A stretch of DNA of 64,000 bases from Citrobacter rodentium NBRC 105723 = DSM 16636 (GTDB lineage Bacteria > Pseudomonadota > Gammaproteobacteria > Enterobacterales > Enterobacteriaceae): contig NZ_CP082833.1 in NCBI RefSeq assembly GCF_021278985.1, positions 1,550,001-1,614,000 on the forward strand, written 5' to 3'. The notes under the pieces were generated by a model. That model was not told the DNA's origin and did not search any database. It saw only the letters and a list, made by a program, of their open reading frames with translations. Within the stretch, counting starts at the first letter, position 1; each line of letters starts with the position of its first letter. This document shows, one piece after another, positions 34,486-43,414 of this stretch. The position numbers were made by a program, and so were the translations under genes.

Positions 34486-34517
34486 AGAAGTTTAGATGTC
34501 CAGATGTATTGACGTCT
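34486..34517. promoter_or_regulatory. Tandem MET boxes (metJ-metBL)
   Basis: Four adjacent 8-bp units, AGAAGTTT, AGATGTCC, AGATGTAT and TGACGTCT, approximate the MetJ consensus AGACGTCT. They lie in the metJ/metB divergent promoter region. Confidence 0.85.
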
Positions 34518-34579
34518 ATTGCTTCAATGATTAATCTGATGCCTAACTTTTCACCGACTCAGCTCAGGAACACCCTAAC

Positions 34580-35740
34580 ATGACGCGTAAACAGGCCACC
34601 ATCGCAGTGCGTAGCGGGTTAAATAACGACGAACAGTACGGTTGCGTTGTCCCGCCGATTCACCTTTCCAGTACTTACAACTTCACCGGTTTTAATGAGC
34701 CTCGTGCCCACGACTATTCCCGTCGCGGCAACCCGACCCGTGATGTGGTCCAGCGTGCGCTGGCGGAGCTGGAAGGCGGTGCGGGCGCGGTGTTGACCAA
34801 TACCGGCATGTCGGCGATTCACCTGGTGACGACGGTGTTCCTCAAGCCTGGCGACCTGCTGGTGGCGCCGCACGACTGCTACGGCGGCAGCTACCGTCTG
34901 TTCGACAGCCTGGCGAAACGCGGCTGCTATCGCGTTTTGTTTGTCGATCAGGGTAATGAGCAGGCGCTGCGGGCCGCGCTGGCGGAAAAACCGAAGCTGG
35001 TGCTGGTTGAAAGTCCGAGCAATCCGCTGTTACGCGTGGTGGATATCGCCAGAATCTGTCAGCTGGCGCGAGAGGCAGGCGCGGTGAGCGTCGTCGACAA
35101 CACGTTTTTAAGCCCGGCGCTGCAAAATCCGCTGGTATTGGGCGCCGATCTGGTGTTGCATTCATGCACGAAATATCTGAATGGTCACTCTGACGTGGTG
35201 GCGGGCGTGGTGATTGCCAAAGATGCCGATACCGTCACTGAACTGGCATGGTGGGCGAACAATATCGGCGTCACCGGCAGCGCGTTCGACAGCTATCTGC
35301 TGCTGCGCGGGCTACGCACCCTGGCGCCGCGCATGGAGGTGGCGCAGCGGAACGCTCAGGCGATTGTTGATTACCTGCAAACCCAGCCGCTGGTGAAAAA
35401 GCTGTATCATCCGTCACTGCCGGAAAATCAGGGCCATGAAATTGCCGCGCGTCAGCAAAAAGGCTTTGGCGCAATGTTGAGTTTTGAACTGGATGGCGAT
35501 GAGCAGACGCTGCGTCGTTTCCTTGGCGGGCTGTCGTTGTTTACGCTGGCGGAATCCTTAGGGGGAGTGGAAAGTTTGATCTCCCACGCCGCGACGATGA
35601 CCCATGCCGGCATGGCGCCGGAAGCGCGCGCCGCCGCCGGGATCTCCGAGACGCTGCTGCGAATCTCCACCGGTATTGAAGATGGCGAAGATTTAATTGC
35701 CGACTTGGAAAATGGCTTCCGGGCTGCAAAAGAGGGGTAA
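34580..35740 (+). CDS. metB: Cystathionine gamma-synthase
   Basis: A 386-residue PLP enzyme that joins O-succinylhomoserine and cysteine into cystathionine in methionine synthesis. The PLP lysine is Lys198 in HSCTKYLNGHSD, and the YSRRGNPT (46-53) loop binds phosphate and substrate. Length equals E. coli. It is separated from metL by only 2 bp (metBL operon) and preceded by four MET boxes. Confidence 0.98.
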   Translation: MTRKQATIAVRSGLNNDEQYGCVVPPIHLSSTYNFTGFNEPRAHDYSRRGNPTRDVVQRALAELEGGAGAVLTNTGMSAIHLVTTVFLKPGDLLVAPHDCYGGSYRLFDSLAKRGCYRVLFVDQGNEQALRAALAEKPKLVLVESPSNPLLRVVDIARICQLAREAGAVSVVDNTFLSPALQNPLVLGADLVLHSCTKYLNGHSDVVAGVVIAKDADTVTELAWWANNIGVTGSAFDSYLLLRGLRTLAPRMEVAQRNAQAIVDYLQTQPLVKKLYHPSLPENQGHEIAARQQKGFGAMLSFELDGDEQTLRRFLGGLSLFTLAESLGGVESLISHAATMTHAGMAPEARAAAGISETLLRISTGIEDGEDLIADLENGFRAAKEG

Positions 35741-35742
35741 AC

Positions 35743-38175
35743 ATGAGTGTGATTGCGCAGGCAGGGGCGAAGGGTCGCCAACTGCATAAATTTGGTGGCA
35801 GTAGTCTGGCCGACGTGAAGTGTTATCTGCGCGTCGCGGGCATTATGGCGGAATACTCACAGCCTGACGATATGATGGTGGTTTCCGCCGCAGGCAGCAC
35901 CACCAACCAGTTGATTAGCTGGCTTAAACTCAGTCAGACCGATCGCCTCTCTGCGCATCAGGTGCAACAAACGCTGCGTCGTTATCAGTGCGATTTGATT
36001 AGCGGGCTGCTGCCTGCCGGGGCGGCGGATAACTTAATCAGTCTGTTTATCAGCGATCTGGAGCGCCTGGCGACCCTGCTGGACAACGGCGTAACCGATG
36101 CCGTTTATGCGGAAGTGGTCGGCCACGGGGAGATCTGGTCCGCGCGACTGATGTCCGCGGTGCTCAACCAGCAGGGGATGGAGTCCGCCTGGCTGGACGC
36201 GCGTGAGTTCCTCCGCGCCGAGCGCGCTGCGCAGCCGCAGGTCGATGAAGGTCTCTCTTATCCGCTGCTGCAACAGCTGCTGGTGCAGCATCCAGGCAAA
36301 CGTCTGGTTGTCACTGGCTTTATCAGCCGCAGCAATGCGGGCGAAACGGTCCTGCTGGGGCGTAACGGCTCTGACTATTCCGCGACGCAGATTGGCGCGC
36401 TGGCGGGCGTCTCCCGCGTTACCATCTGGAGCGACGTGGCCGGGGTATACAGCGCCGACCCGCGCAAAGTGAAAGATGCCTGCCTGCTGCCGCTGCTGCG
36501 TCTGGATGAGGCCAGCGAGCTGGCGCGACTGGCCGCGCCGGTACTGCACGCGCGCACTCTTCAGCCGGTTTCCGGCAGCGACATCGATCTGCAATTACGC
36601 TGTAGCTACACGCCGGATCAGGGCTCCACGCGCATTGAACGCGTGCTGGCCTCCGGGACAGGCGCGCGCATCGTCACCAGCCATGATGACGTTTGCCTGA
36701 TTGAATTTCAGGTGCCCGCCAGCCAGGACTTTAAGCTGGCGTACAAAGATATCGACCAGATCCTCAAACGCGCGCAGGTGCGTCCGCTGGCGGTGGGCGT
36801 GCATAACGACCGTCAGTTGCTGCAGTTCTGCTACACCTCTGAAGTCGCCGACAGTGCGCTGCGCATTCTCGACGAGGCGGGCCTGCCGGGCGAGCTGCGG
36901 CTGCGTCAGGGGCTGGCGCTGGTGGCGATGGTCGGCGCGGGCGTTACCCGTAACCCGCTGCACTGCCACCGCTTCTGGCAGCAGTTGAAGGGCCAGCCGG
37001 TTGAGTTTACCTGGCAGTCGGAAGAGGGCATTAGCCTGGTCGCCGTTCTGCGTACCGGGCCGACCGAGAGCCTGATTCAGGGTCTGCACCAGTCTATTTT
37101 CCGCGCCGAAAAGCGCATTGGCCTGGTGCTGTTCGGAAAAGGCAACATCGGTTCGCGTTGGCTGGAACTGTTCGCGCGCGAGCAGAGCACCCTTTCGGCG
37201 CGTACCGGCTTTGAATTTGTGCTGGCGGGCGTGGTGGACAGCCGCCGTAGTCTGTTGAACTATGACGGGCTGGATGCCAGCCGCGCGCTGGCGTTCTTTA
37301 ATGACGAAGCCATTGAACAGGATGAAGAGTCCCTGTTCCTGTGGATGCGCGCCCATCCGTATGACGATCTGGTGGTGCTGGATGTGACCGCAAGCGAACA
37401 GCTGGCGGATCAGTATCTCGACTTCGCCAGCCACGGTTTTCACGTGATCAGCGCCAACAAACTGGCTGGCGCCAGCAACAGCGATAAATACCGTCAGATC
37501 CACGACGCGTTTGATAAAACGGGCCGCCACTGGCTGTATAACGCCACCGTGGGCGCCGGACTGCCGATCAACCATACCGTGCGCGATCTGATCGACAGCG
37601 GCGATACTATTCTGTCGATCAGCGGGATCTTCTCCGGCACGCTCTCCTGGCTGTTCCTGCAATTTGACGGTTCTGTGCCATTCACCGATCTGGTGGATCA
37701 GGCCTGGCAGCAGGGGCTGACCGAGCCGGACCCGCGCGTTGATCTGTCAGGTAAAGATGTGATGCGCAAGCTGGTGATCCTGGCGCGTGAGGCGGGTTAT
37801 GACATCGAACCGGACCAGGTGCGCGTCGAGTCGCTGGTGCCGGCGCACTGCGAAGAAGGCTCTATCGACCATTTCTTTGAGAATGGCGATGAGCTGAACG
37901 AGCAGATGGTGCAGCGTCTGGAAGCCGCCCGCGAAATGGGGCTGGTGCTGCGCTATGTGGCGCGTTTTGACGCTAACGGTAAGGCGCGCGTCGGCGTCGA
38001 GGCGGTGCGTCCTGAGCATCCGCTGGCGGCGCTGCTGCCGTGCGATAACGTGTTCGCCATCGAAAGCCGCTGGTATCGCGACAACCCGCTGGTGATCCGT
38101 GGACCGGGCGCCGGACGGGATGTCACCGCCGGGGCGATTCAGTCGGACATTAACCGCCTGGCGCAGCTGCTGTAA
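35743..38175 (+). CDS. metL: Bifunctional aspartokinase II / homoserine dehydrogenase II
   Basis: An 810-residue fusion. The aspartokinase part (about 1-300) has KFGGSSLADVK (16-26), followed by ACT-like domains (about 310-450). The homoserine dehydrogenase part starts with the nucleotide loop GLVLFGKGNIGS (about 460-471) and ends with the catalytic lysine region GLTEPDPRVDLSGKDVMRK. It catalyses the first and third steps of the aspartate pathway and is repressed with metB by MetJ. Length equals E. coli. Confidence 0.98.
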   Translation: MSVIAQAGAKGRQLHKFGGSSLADVKCYLRVAGIMAEYSQPDDMMVVSAAGSTTNQLISWLKLSQTDRLSAHQVQQTLRRYQCDLISGLLPAGAADNLISLFISDLERLATLLDNGVTDAVYAEVVGHGEIWSARLMSAVLNQQGMESAWLDAREFLRAERAAQPQVDEGLSYPLLQQLLVQHPGKRLVVTGFISRSNAGETVLLGRNGSDYSATQIGALAGVSRVTIWSDVAGVYSADPRKVKDACLLPLLRLDEASELARLAAPVLHARTLQPVSGSDIDLQLRCSYTPDQGSTRIERVLASGTGARIVTSHDDVCLIEFQVPASQDFKLAYKDIDQILKRAQVRPLAVGVHNDRQLLQFCYTSEVADSALRILDEAGLPGELRLRQGLALVAMVGAGVTRNPLHCHRFWQQLKGQPVEFTWQSEEGISLVAVLRTGPTESLIQGLHQSIFRAEKRIGLVLFGKGNIGSRWLELFAREQSTLSARTGFEFVLAGVVDSRRSLLNYDGLDASRALAFFNDEAIEQDEESLFLWMRAHPYDDLVVLDVTASEQLADQYLDFASHGFHVISANKLAGASNSDKYRQIHDAFDKTGRHWLYNATVGAGLPINHTVRDLIDSGDTILSISGIFSGTLSWLFLQFDGSVPFTDLVDQAWQQGLTEPDPRVDLSGKDVMRKLVILAREAGYDIEPDQVRVESLVPAHCEEGSIDHFFENGDELNEQMVQRLEAAREMGLVLRYVARFDANGKARVGVEAVRPEHPLAALLPCDNVFAIESRWYRDNPLVIRGPGAGRDVTAGAIQSDINRLAQLL

Positions 38176-38186
38176 AGCGCTTCGTT

Positions 38187-38295
38187 TGCTGGATGGCGGC
38201 TTCGCCTTATCCGGCCTGCAACAGCATCGATACGTAGGCCCGGTAAGCGACAGCGCCACCGGGCAAACAGTGGGATGGCAGTTTCGCCTTATCCG
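38187..38295. repeat. REP units left of the IS110-type element
   Basis: A REP (gctggatggcggcttcgccttatccggcc) is followed by an inverted ccggtaagcgacagcgccaccggg hairpin and the first part of another REP (gatggcagtttcgccttatccg). The last is cut at 38295 by the insertion sequence; its other half resumes at 39666. Confidence 0.85.
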
Positions 38296-38339
38296 TATAT
38301 GGACACCTCCCGTTATGCAAGCCACTAATCATGTTTTGT

Positions 38340-38500
38340 GTAACGGGAGTAAGATGCTTTCGTATATCCGGCCTTTCTTTCGGCACCGTCGTGCCCGGCC
38401 ATGATGTTATCTGCACACCTGGTTCCATTCGGCCTGACGGCTTTGCTTCGCAGGGAGCCTTCGGATAAACCGGAGTTTTCAGGTGTCGGTCTTACCTGTT
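38340..38500 (-). ncRNA. Candidate bridge/seeker RNA of the IS110-type element
   Basis: Read on the transposase strand, this tail folds into two loops. The first (38473-38419) is closed by AACCGG pairing CTGGTT and holds TTATCCG (38468-38462) and CAGGCCG (38436-38430) around an AGCC/GGCT hairpin stem. These two 7-mers match the left half and the reverse complement of the right half of the target TTATC-CG-GCCTG. The second loop (38407-38361) holds ACATC and ATATACG around GGCAC-gacg-GTGCC; these match the element's right end (CACATCG) and left end (CGTATAT reversed). RNA ends are guesses. Confidence 0.7.
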
Positions 38501-38572
38501 ACACATTTGTGCTTAATGACTCTGCAATCTCACGACAGGATTATTCTTTTCTCTCACTCTTACCGTTTCGTT

Positions 38573-39583
38573 CTACATCACGCGATATTCTTCTTCCCGA
38601 CTCAGCACGGCCCACGCGATACGGGCATTTTTGTTCGCCATGGCGACCGTTGCGACATTCCTGTTACGTCTTTCTGCCACTGACTGCAGCCACTGGCTTC
38701 GACGGTCTTCCTTGTTACCGCAGGCATTCAGTACTGCACGCGCTCCGTGGATCAGCAGCGTTCGCAGGTAGCTGTCACCCCGCTTACTGATGTGACCCAG
38801 CCGGTTTTTTCCGCCGCTTGAGTGCTGCCCGGGAACCAGCCCCAGCCAGGCCGCCATTTCACGTCCGTTTTTAAACTGTCTTGCATTACCCACTGCTGCA
38901 ACCAGCGCGCTGGCGGTTACCGGGCCAATCCCGCTGATCTCCTGAAGCCGCCTGATACGGTCATCGTCCTGCGCCAGCTGTTTAAGCCGCCGGTCATAAC
39001 GCGCCAGTCGGTCATCCAGTATCTGCAATTCCTCCGCTAACTCGCACAGCAGACGGATAAAGCGGTTATCCCATTGTTCCTGCTGAGAAAGTATCTCCGG
39101 CAGTGCTCGTCTGAGCGCGGCAAGCCCGACAGGAAGCACAAGGCCAAACTCGCCCAGCATGCCGCGTATCTCGTTGCTGAGCGCCGTTCTGTCGCGAAGC
39201 AGGCGGGCACGAACCCGGTGCTCTGCCTGCATGCTCTGTTGCGCTTCAGATTTAACGGCAACATAGCGCATACAGGGCCTGCTGACGGCCTCGCAGATAG
39301 CTTCGGCATCATTGGCATCGTTTTTGTTGCCCTTCAGATAAGGCTTAACGAACCGGGGCGGGATAATACGGACAGAGTGCCCGAGTCGGGTCAACTCTCT
39401 GGCCCAGTAATGCGAGGAGCCGCAGGCTTCGATACCAATAAGACAGGGCTCAAGCCGGGCGAAAAAGACAAGCATCTGTGAACGGCGCAGTGTTTTACGG
39501 AGAACAACGCGTTCATGGTGATCAACGCCATGAAGCTGAAAAACCAGCTTTGCGAGATCGAGGCCAATACGTTTAATATTCAT
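38573..39583 (-). CDS. IS110-family recombinase/transposase
   Basis: A 336-residue DEDD recombinase. The RuvC-like N-terminal domain has Asp9 (IGLDLAK), the Glu in CLIGIEACGSS, and the NKNDANDAEAI acidic pair. The C-terminal Tnp_IS116/110 domain has SGIGPVTASALVAAVG and the catalytic-serine segment GLVPGQHSSGGK. It is full length. It acts with a structured RNA that names donor and target; the RNA here is downstream of the gene. Only about 80 bp separate its start from the element's end. Confidence 0.92.
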   Translation of the reverse strand: MNIKRIGLDLAKLVFQLHGVDHHERVVLRKTLRRSQMLVFFARLEPCLIGIEACGSSHYWARELTRLGHSVRIIPPRFVKPYLKGNKNDANDAEAICEAVSRPCMRYVAVKSEAQQSMQAEHRVRARLLRDRTALSNEIRGMLGEFGLVLPVGLAALRRALPEILSQQEQWDNRFIRLLCELAEELQILDDRLARYDRRLKQLAQDDDRIRRLQEISGIGPVTASALVAAVGNARQFKNGREMAAWLGLVPGQHSSGGKNRLGHISKRGDSYLRTLLIHGARAVLNACGNKEDRRSQWLQSVAERRNRNVATVAMANKNARIAWAVLSREEEYRVM

Positions 39584-39665
39584 GTGGACACCTCCCCCTG
39601 GGAACTGAAGTTAACACCTCAGTCTGGCACTAATGATGCCGTAAGGTGGGAGGTGTCCATCACAT

Positions 39666-39825
39666 CGGCCTGCAACAGCATCGATACGTAGGCCCGGTAA
39701 GCGACAGCGCCACCGGGCAAACAGCGGGATGGCGGCTTCGCCTTATCCGGCCTGCACCGACACGTAGGCCCGGTAAGCGATAGCGCCACCGGGCAAACTA
39801 TCGGATGGCGGCATCCGGCCTGGGA
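39666..39825. repeat. REP array right of the IS110-type element
   Basis: The REP interrupted at 38295 resumes (cggcctgcaacagcatcg), followed by the same ccggtaagcga ... accgggc hairpin, another full REP (gatggcggcttcgccttatccggcctgc) and a second hairpin. The repeat period is about 75-90 bp. The block continues the metL-metF BIME array. Confidence 0.85.
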
Positions 39826-39994
39826 TTCGCACTATCAGTCTGCTGGATACGTTAAAGCGCTCATCATCTGGCATTCTGACCGCGTTCGAAACGCCTTCCT
39901 TTCCTCGCAACGTGAATTTTTTTCACCTTCCCTGAGTTTTCCTCACTCTTTACGCTGATTTTTCTGTTGACGGCATCGCGCTTTTCCGTCATTT

Positions 39995-40026
39995 TTACAT
40001 CTGGACGTCTAAACGGATAGATGTTC
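39995..40026. promoter_or_regulatory. MET boxes upstream of metF
   Basis: Consecutive 8-bp units TTACATCT, GGACGTCT, AAACGGAT and AGATGTTC; the second and fourth are close to AGACGTCT. They lie 42-73 bp before the metF start, as expected for MetJ repression. The IS110-type element and REPs lie upstream and leave this operator intact. Confidence 0.75.
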
Positions 40027-40067
40027 ACAACACAACATATAATGACAAGCGATTGATGAGGTAAGGT

Positions 40068-40958
40068 ATGAGCTTTTTTCACGCCAACCAGCGGGAAGCC
40101 CTGAATCAGAGCCTGGCGGAAGTACAGGGTCAGATTAACGTTTCATTTGAATTTTTCCCGCCGCGCACCAGTGAAATGGAGCAAACCCTGTGGAACTCTA
40201 TCGATCGACTGAGCAGCCTGAAGCCGAAGTTTGTCTCGGTGACCTACGGCGCGAACTCCGGCGAGCGCGACCGCACGCACAGCATCATTAAGGGTATTAA
40301 AGATCGCACCGGGCTGGAAGCTGCCCCGCATTTGACCTGCATTGACGCCACCCGCGATGAATTACGCACCATTGCTCGCGACTACTGGAACAATGGCATC
40401 CGTCACATCGTTGCCCTGCGTGGCGACCTGCCGCCGGGCAGCGGCAAGCCGGATATGTACGCCGCCGACCTGGTCAGTTTGCTGAAAGAGGTGGCGGATT
40501 TTGATGTTTCGGTCGCGGCCTATCCGGAAGTGCATCCGGAGGCGAAAAGCGCCCAGGCGGATCTGCTGAACCTGAAACGTAAAGTCGATGCTGGTGCAAA
40601 TCGCGCCATTACCCAATTTTTCTTCGACGTCGAAAGCTACCTGCGCTTTCGCGACCGCTGCGTCTCTGCGGGCATTGATGTCGAAATCATTCCGGGCATT
40701 CTGCCGGTTTCAAACTTTAAGCAGGCGAAGAAGTTCGCTGACATGACCAACGTGCGTATTCCGGCCTGGATGTCACAAATGTTTAACGGGCTTGATGACG
40801 ATGCGGAGACCCGCAAACTGGTGGGGGCGAACATCGCGATGGACATGGTGAAAATTTTAAGCCGGGAAGGAGTAAAAGATTTTCATTTTTATACGCTTAA
40901 CCGCGCTGAGATGAGTTTCGCAATCTGTCATACTCTGGGTGTCAGGCCCGCTCTGTAA
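40068..40958 (+). CDS. metF: 5,10-methylenetetrahydrofolate reductase
   Basis: A 296-residue FAD-dependent TIM-barrel enzyme that makes 5-methyl-THF for methionine synthase. Glu28 in VSFEFFPP, the FAD-site ALRGD segment and the final HTLGVRPAL are visible. Length equals E. coli. It has its own MetJ-regulated promoter and terminator. Confidence 0.98.
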   Translation: MSFFHANQREALNQSLAEVQGQINVSFEFFPPRTSEMEQTLWNSIDRLSSLKPKFVSVTYGANSGERDRTHSIIKGIKDRTGLEAAPHLTCIDATRDELRTIARDYWNNGIRHIVALRGDLPPGSGKPDMYAADLVSLLKEVADFDVSVAAYPEVHPEAKSAQADLLNLKRKVDAGANRAITQFFFDVESYLRFRDRCVSAGIDVEIIPGILPVSNFKQAKKFADMTNVRIPAWMSQMFNGLDDDAETRKLVGANIAMDMVKILSREGVKDFHFYTLNRAEMSFAICHTLGVRPAL

Positions 40959-40967
40959 GTTCTCCAG

Positions 40968-40990
40968 GCCCTCTGCGGAGGGCTTTTTTA
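40968..40990 (+). terminator. Terminator of metF
   Basis: Stem GCCCTC-tgcg-GAGGGC followed by six T, 10 bp after the metF stop codon. Confidence 0.9.
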
Positions 40991-41029
40991 CGTCTGCTTT
41001 GATCTACATCTTGTTAACGAAAAATATAA

Positions 41030-41123
41030 AAGGTATTGGCTATCGAATCTGTGGATTATATCGAATATATCTAATCTCTGGTGGTGTATATCGTAGCGGT
41101 AACATTGAAAAGGGAGCTGAGAT
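41030..41123 (+). promoter_or_regulatory. katG promoter region with OxyR-type half sites
   Basis: Repeated ATAT/CTAT-type words (ggctatcgaat, gattatatcgaat, tatatcta, ggtgtatatcgta) with roughly helical spacing resemble the loose OxyR motif ATAG-N7-CTAT. katG is an OxyR-activated gene in E. coli. Exact boundaries cannot be fixed by eye. Confidence 0.45.
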
Positions 41124-43304
41124 ATGAGCACGTCCGACGATACCCATAACACCCTGTCTACCGGAAAATGTCCGTTCCATAAGGGCGGTCATGACCAGAG
41201 CGCTGGAGCAGGAACAACCAGCCGCGACTGGTGGCCTAACCAGCTCCGGGTGGATCTTTTAAATCAACACTCTAACCGTTCGAACCCGTTGGGTGAGGAC
41301 TTCGACTACCGCAAAGAATTCAGCAAATTAGATTATTCGGCGCTGAAAGGCGATCTCAAAGCGCTGCTGACCGAATCACAGCCGTGGTGGCCTGCCGACT
41401 GGGGAAGCTATGCCGGGCTGTTTATTCGGATGGCGTGGCACGGCGCGGGCACCTACCGTTCGATTGACGGGCGCGGCGGGGCGGGTCGCGGACAGCAGCG
41501 TTTCGCGCCGCTGAATTCCTGGCCGGATAACGTCAGCCTCGATAAAGCACGCCGTCTGCTGTGGCCTATTAAGCAGAAATACGGGCAAAAAATTTCCTGG
41601 GCGGATCTCTATATTCTGGCGGGCAACGTCGCGCTGGAAAACTCGGGCTTCCGCACCTTCGGTTTCGGCGCCGGGCGCGAAGACGTCTGGGAACCGGATC
41701 TGGACGTGAACTGGGGTGATGAGAAAGCCTGGCTGACTCACCGTCATCCGGAAGCGCTGGCGAAAGCGCCGCTGGGCGCAACGGAGATGGGGCTTATCTA
41801 CGTGAACCCGGAAGGCCCGGATCACAGCGGTGAGCCGATTTCCGCAGCGGCGGCGATTCGCGCGACCTTTGGCAACATGGGGATGAACGACGAAGAAACC
41901 GTGGCGCTGATCGGCGGCGGGCATACGCTCGGTAAAACGCACGGCGCGGCGGCAGCGTCTCACGTGGGGCCGGATCCGGAAGCGGCGCCGATTGAGGCAC
42001 AGGGTCTGGGCTGGGCAAGCAGCCACGGCAGCGGCGTGGGAGCGGATGCCATCACCTCCGGTCTGGAAGTGGTCTGGTCGCAAACCCCAACCCAGTGGAG
42101 CAACTACTTCTTCGAGAACCTGTTCAAATACGAGTGGGTACAGACGCGCAGCCCGGCGGGGGCAATCCAGTTTGAAGCGGTTGACGCGCCGGAAATTATT
42201 CCCGATCCGTTCGATCCGTCGAAAAAACGCAAGCCAACGATGCTGGTAACCGATCTGACGCTGCGTTTCGATCCGGAGTTTGAAAAGATCTCCCGACGTT
42301 TCCTGAACGATCCGCAGGCGTTTAATGAAGCCTTCGCCCGCGCCTGGTTCAAACTGACGCACAGGGATATGGGACCGAAAGCGCGCTACATTGGTCCGGA
42401 AGTGCCGAAAGAAGATCTGATCTGGCAGGATCCGCTGCCGCAGCCGGTCTACCATCCGGGCGAAGAGGAGATCATTAGCCTGAAGGCGGCAATCGCCGCT
42501 TCCGGTCTGTCCGTCAGCGAGCTGGTTTCTGTGGCCTGGGCCTCGGCGTCCACCTTCCGCGGCGGCGACAAGCGCGGCGGGGCGAACGGCGCGCGTCTGG
42601 CCTTAGCGCCGCAGCGCGACTGGGACGTCAATGCCACTGCGGCACGCGTACTGCCGGTGCTGGAAGAGATCCAGAAATCGACGGGCAAAGCGTCCTTGGC
42701 CGATATTATCGTGCTGGCGGGCGTGGTTGGTGTGGAGCAGGCGGCGAGCGCTGCCGGCGTCAGCATCGGCGTACCGTTTACGCCGGGCCGCGTCGATGCC
42801 CGTCAGGATCAGACCGATATTGAGATGTTTGAACTGCTCGAGCCGATTGCCGATGGTTTCCGTAACTATCGGGCGCGTCTGGATGTCTCTACCACCGAGT
42901 CACTGCTGATTGATAAAGCGCAGCAACTGACCCTTACCGCGCCGGAAATGACCGCGCTGGTAGGCGGGATGCGCGTACTGGGCGCCAATTTCGACGGCAG
43001 CAGGAACGGCGTCTTTACCGACCGCGTTGGCGTTCTCAGCAACGATTTCTTCGTGAATCTGCTGGATATGCGCTACGAATGGAAGGCAACCGATGAATCC
43101 GGAGAGCTGTTTGAAGGGCGTGACCGCCAGAGTGGCGAAGTGAAATACACCGCCACCCGCGCCGATCTGGTGTTTGGTTCAAACTCGGTGCTCCGCGCGC
43201 TGGCTGAAGTGTATGCCTGCAGCGATGGCCGCGAGAAGTTCGTGAAGGACTTTGTGGCTGCATGGGTGAAAGTGATGAACCTGGACCGTTTCGACCTGCT
43301 GTAA
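41124..43304 (+). CDS. katG: Catalase-peroxidase KatG
   Basis: A 726-residue haem enzyme, same length as E. coli. N-terminal domain: Arg102, Trp105 and His106 at the distal side; the Met252-Tyr226-Trp105 cross-link residues are all present; proximal haem ligand His267 in GGGHTLGK. The C-terminal domain is the usual degenerate duplicate. It removes high H2O2 and has peroxidase activity. Regulated by OxyR, whose gene begins at the window's right end. Confidence 0.98.
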   Translation: MSTSDDTHNTLSTGKCPFHKGGHDQSAGAGTTSRDWWPNQLRVDLLNQHSNRSNPLGEDFDYRKEFSKLDYSALKGDLKALLTESQPWWPADWGSYAGLFIRMAWHGAGTYRSIDGRGGAGRGQQRFAPLNSWPDNVSLDKARRLLWPIKQKYGQKISWADLYILAGNVALENSGFRTFGFGAGREDVWEPDLDVNWGDEKAWLTHRHPEALAKAPLGATEMGLIYVNPEGPDHSGEPISAAAAIRATFGNMGMNDEETVALIGGGHTLGKTHGAAAASHVGPDPEAAPIEAQGLGWASSHGSGVGADAITSGLEVVWSQTPTQWSNYFFENLFKYEWVQTRSPAGAIQFEAVDAPEIIPDPFDPSKKRKPTMLVTDLTLRFDPEFEKISRRFLNDPQAFNEAFARAWFKLTHRDMGPKARYIGPEVPKEDLIWQDPLPQPVYHPGEEEIISLKAAIAASGLSVSELVSVAWASASTFRGGDKRGGANGARLALAPQRDWDVNATAARVLPVLEEIQKSTGKASLADIIVLAGVVGVEQAASAAGVSIGVPFTPGRVDARQDQTDIEMFELLEPIADGFRNYRARLDVSTTESLLIDKAQQLTLTAPEMTALVGGMRVLGANFDGSRNGVFTDRVGVLSNDFFVNLLDMRYEWKATDESGELFEGRDRQSGEVKYTATRADLVFGSNSVLRALAEVYACSDGREKFVKDFVAAWVKVMNLDRFDLL

Positions 43305-43311
43305 GTCTGAA

Positions 43312-43405
43312 TGCCGGGAGGCGAAGCCGCCTTCCGGCCTGTCAGTGACAGCCCGGTAAGCGTCAGCGCCACCGGGCAAATTGCCGGATGAGGCTACTCT
43401 CCGGC
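43312..43405. repeat. REP units between katG and gldA
   Basis: Palindromes gccgggaggcg...gccttccggcc, agcccggtaagcg...ccaccgggc and gccggatgagg...ctccggc lie in succession. In K-12 yijE and yijF occupy this junction. Confidence 0.75.
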
Positions 43406-43414
43406 AAATTCCGC

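Larger units (their letters stand above)
38296..39667 (-). mobile_element. IS110-family (IS1111-group) insertion sequence, complete
   Basis: About 1.37 kb with subterminal inverted repeats TGGACACCTCCC (38300-38311) and GGGAGGTGTCCA (39648-39659), set in from the ends, as in the IS1111 group. The CG dinucleotides at 38294-38295 and 39666-39667 act as shared core; removing one copy with the element restores the REP sequence CCTTATCCGGCCTGC seen in the neighbouring unit. There is no longer target duplication. The long non-coding side lies 3' of the transposase gene, as expected for IS1111-type seeker/bridge RNAs. Confidence 0.9.

Noticed and set aside
38365..38374. A 10-nt identity (tatccggcct) between the IS110-type tail and the REP target, first taken as the guide
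   Set aside because: It sits in the donor-loop stem side and cannot pair both target halves; the pair TTATCCG/CAGGCCG in the other loop fits the junction and core exactly.
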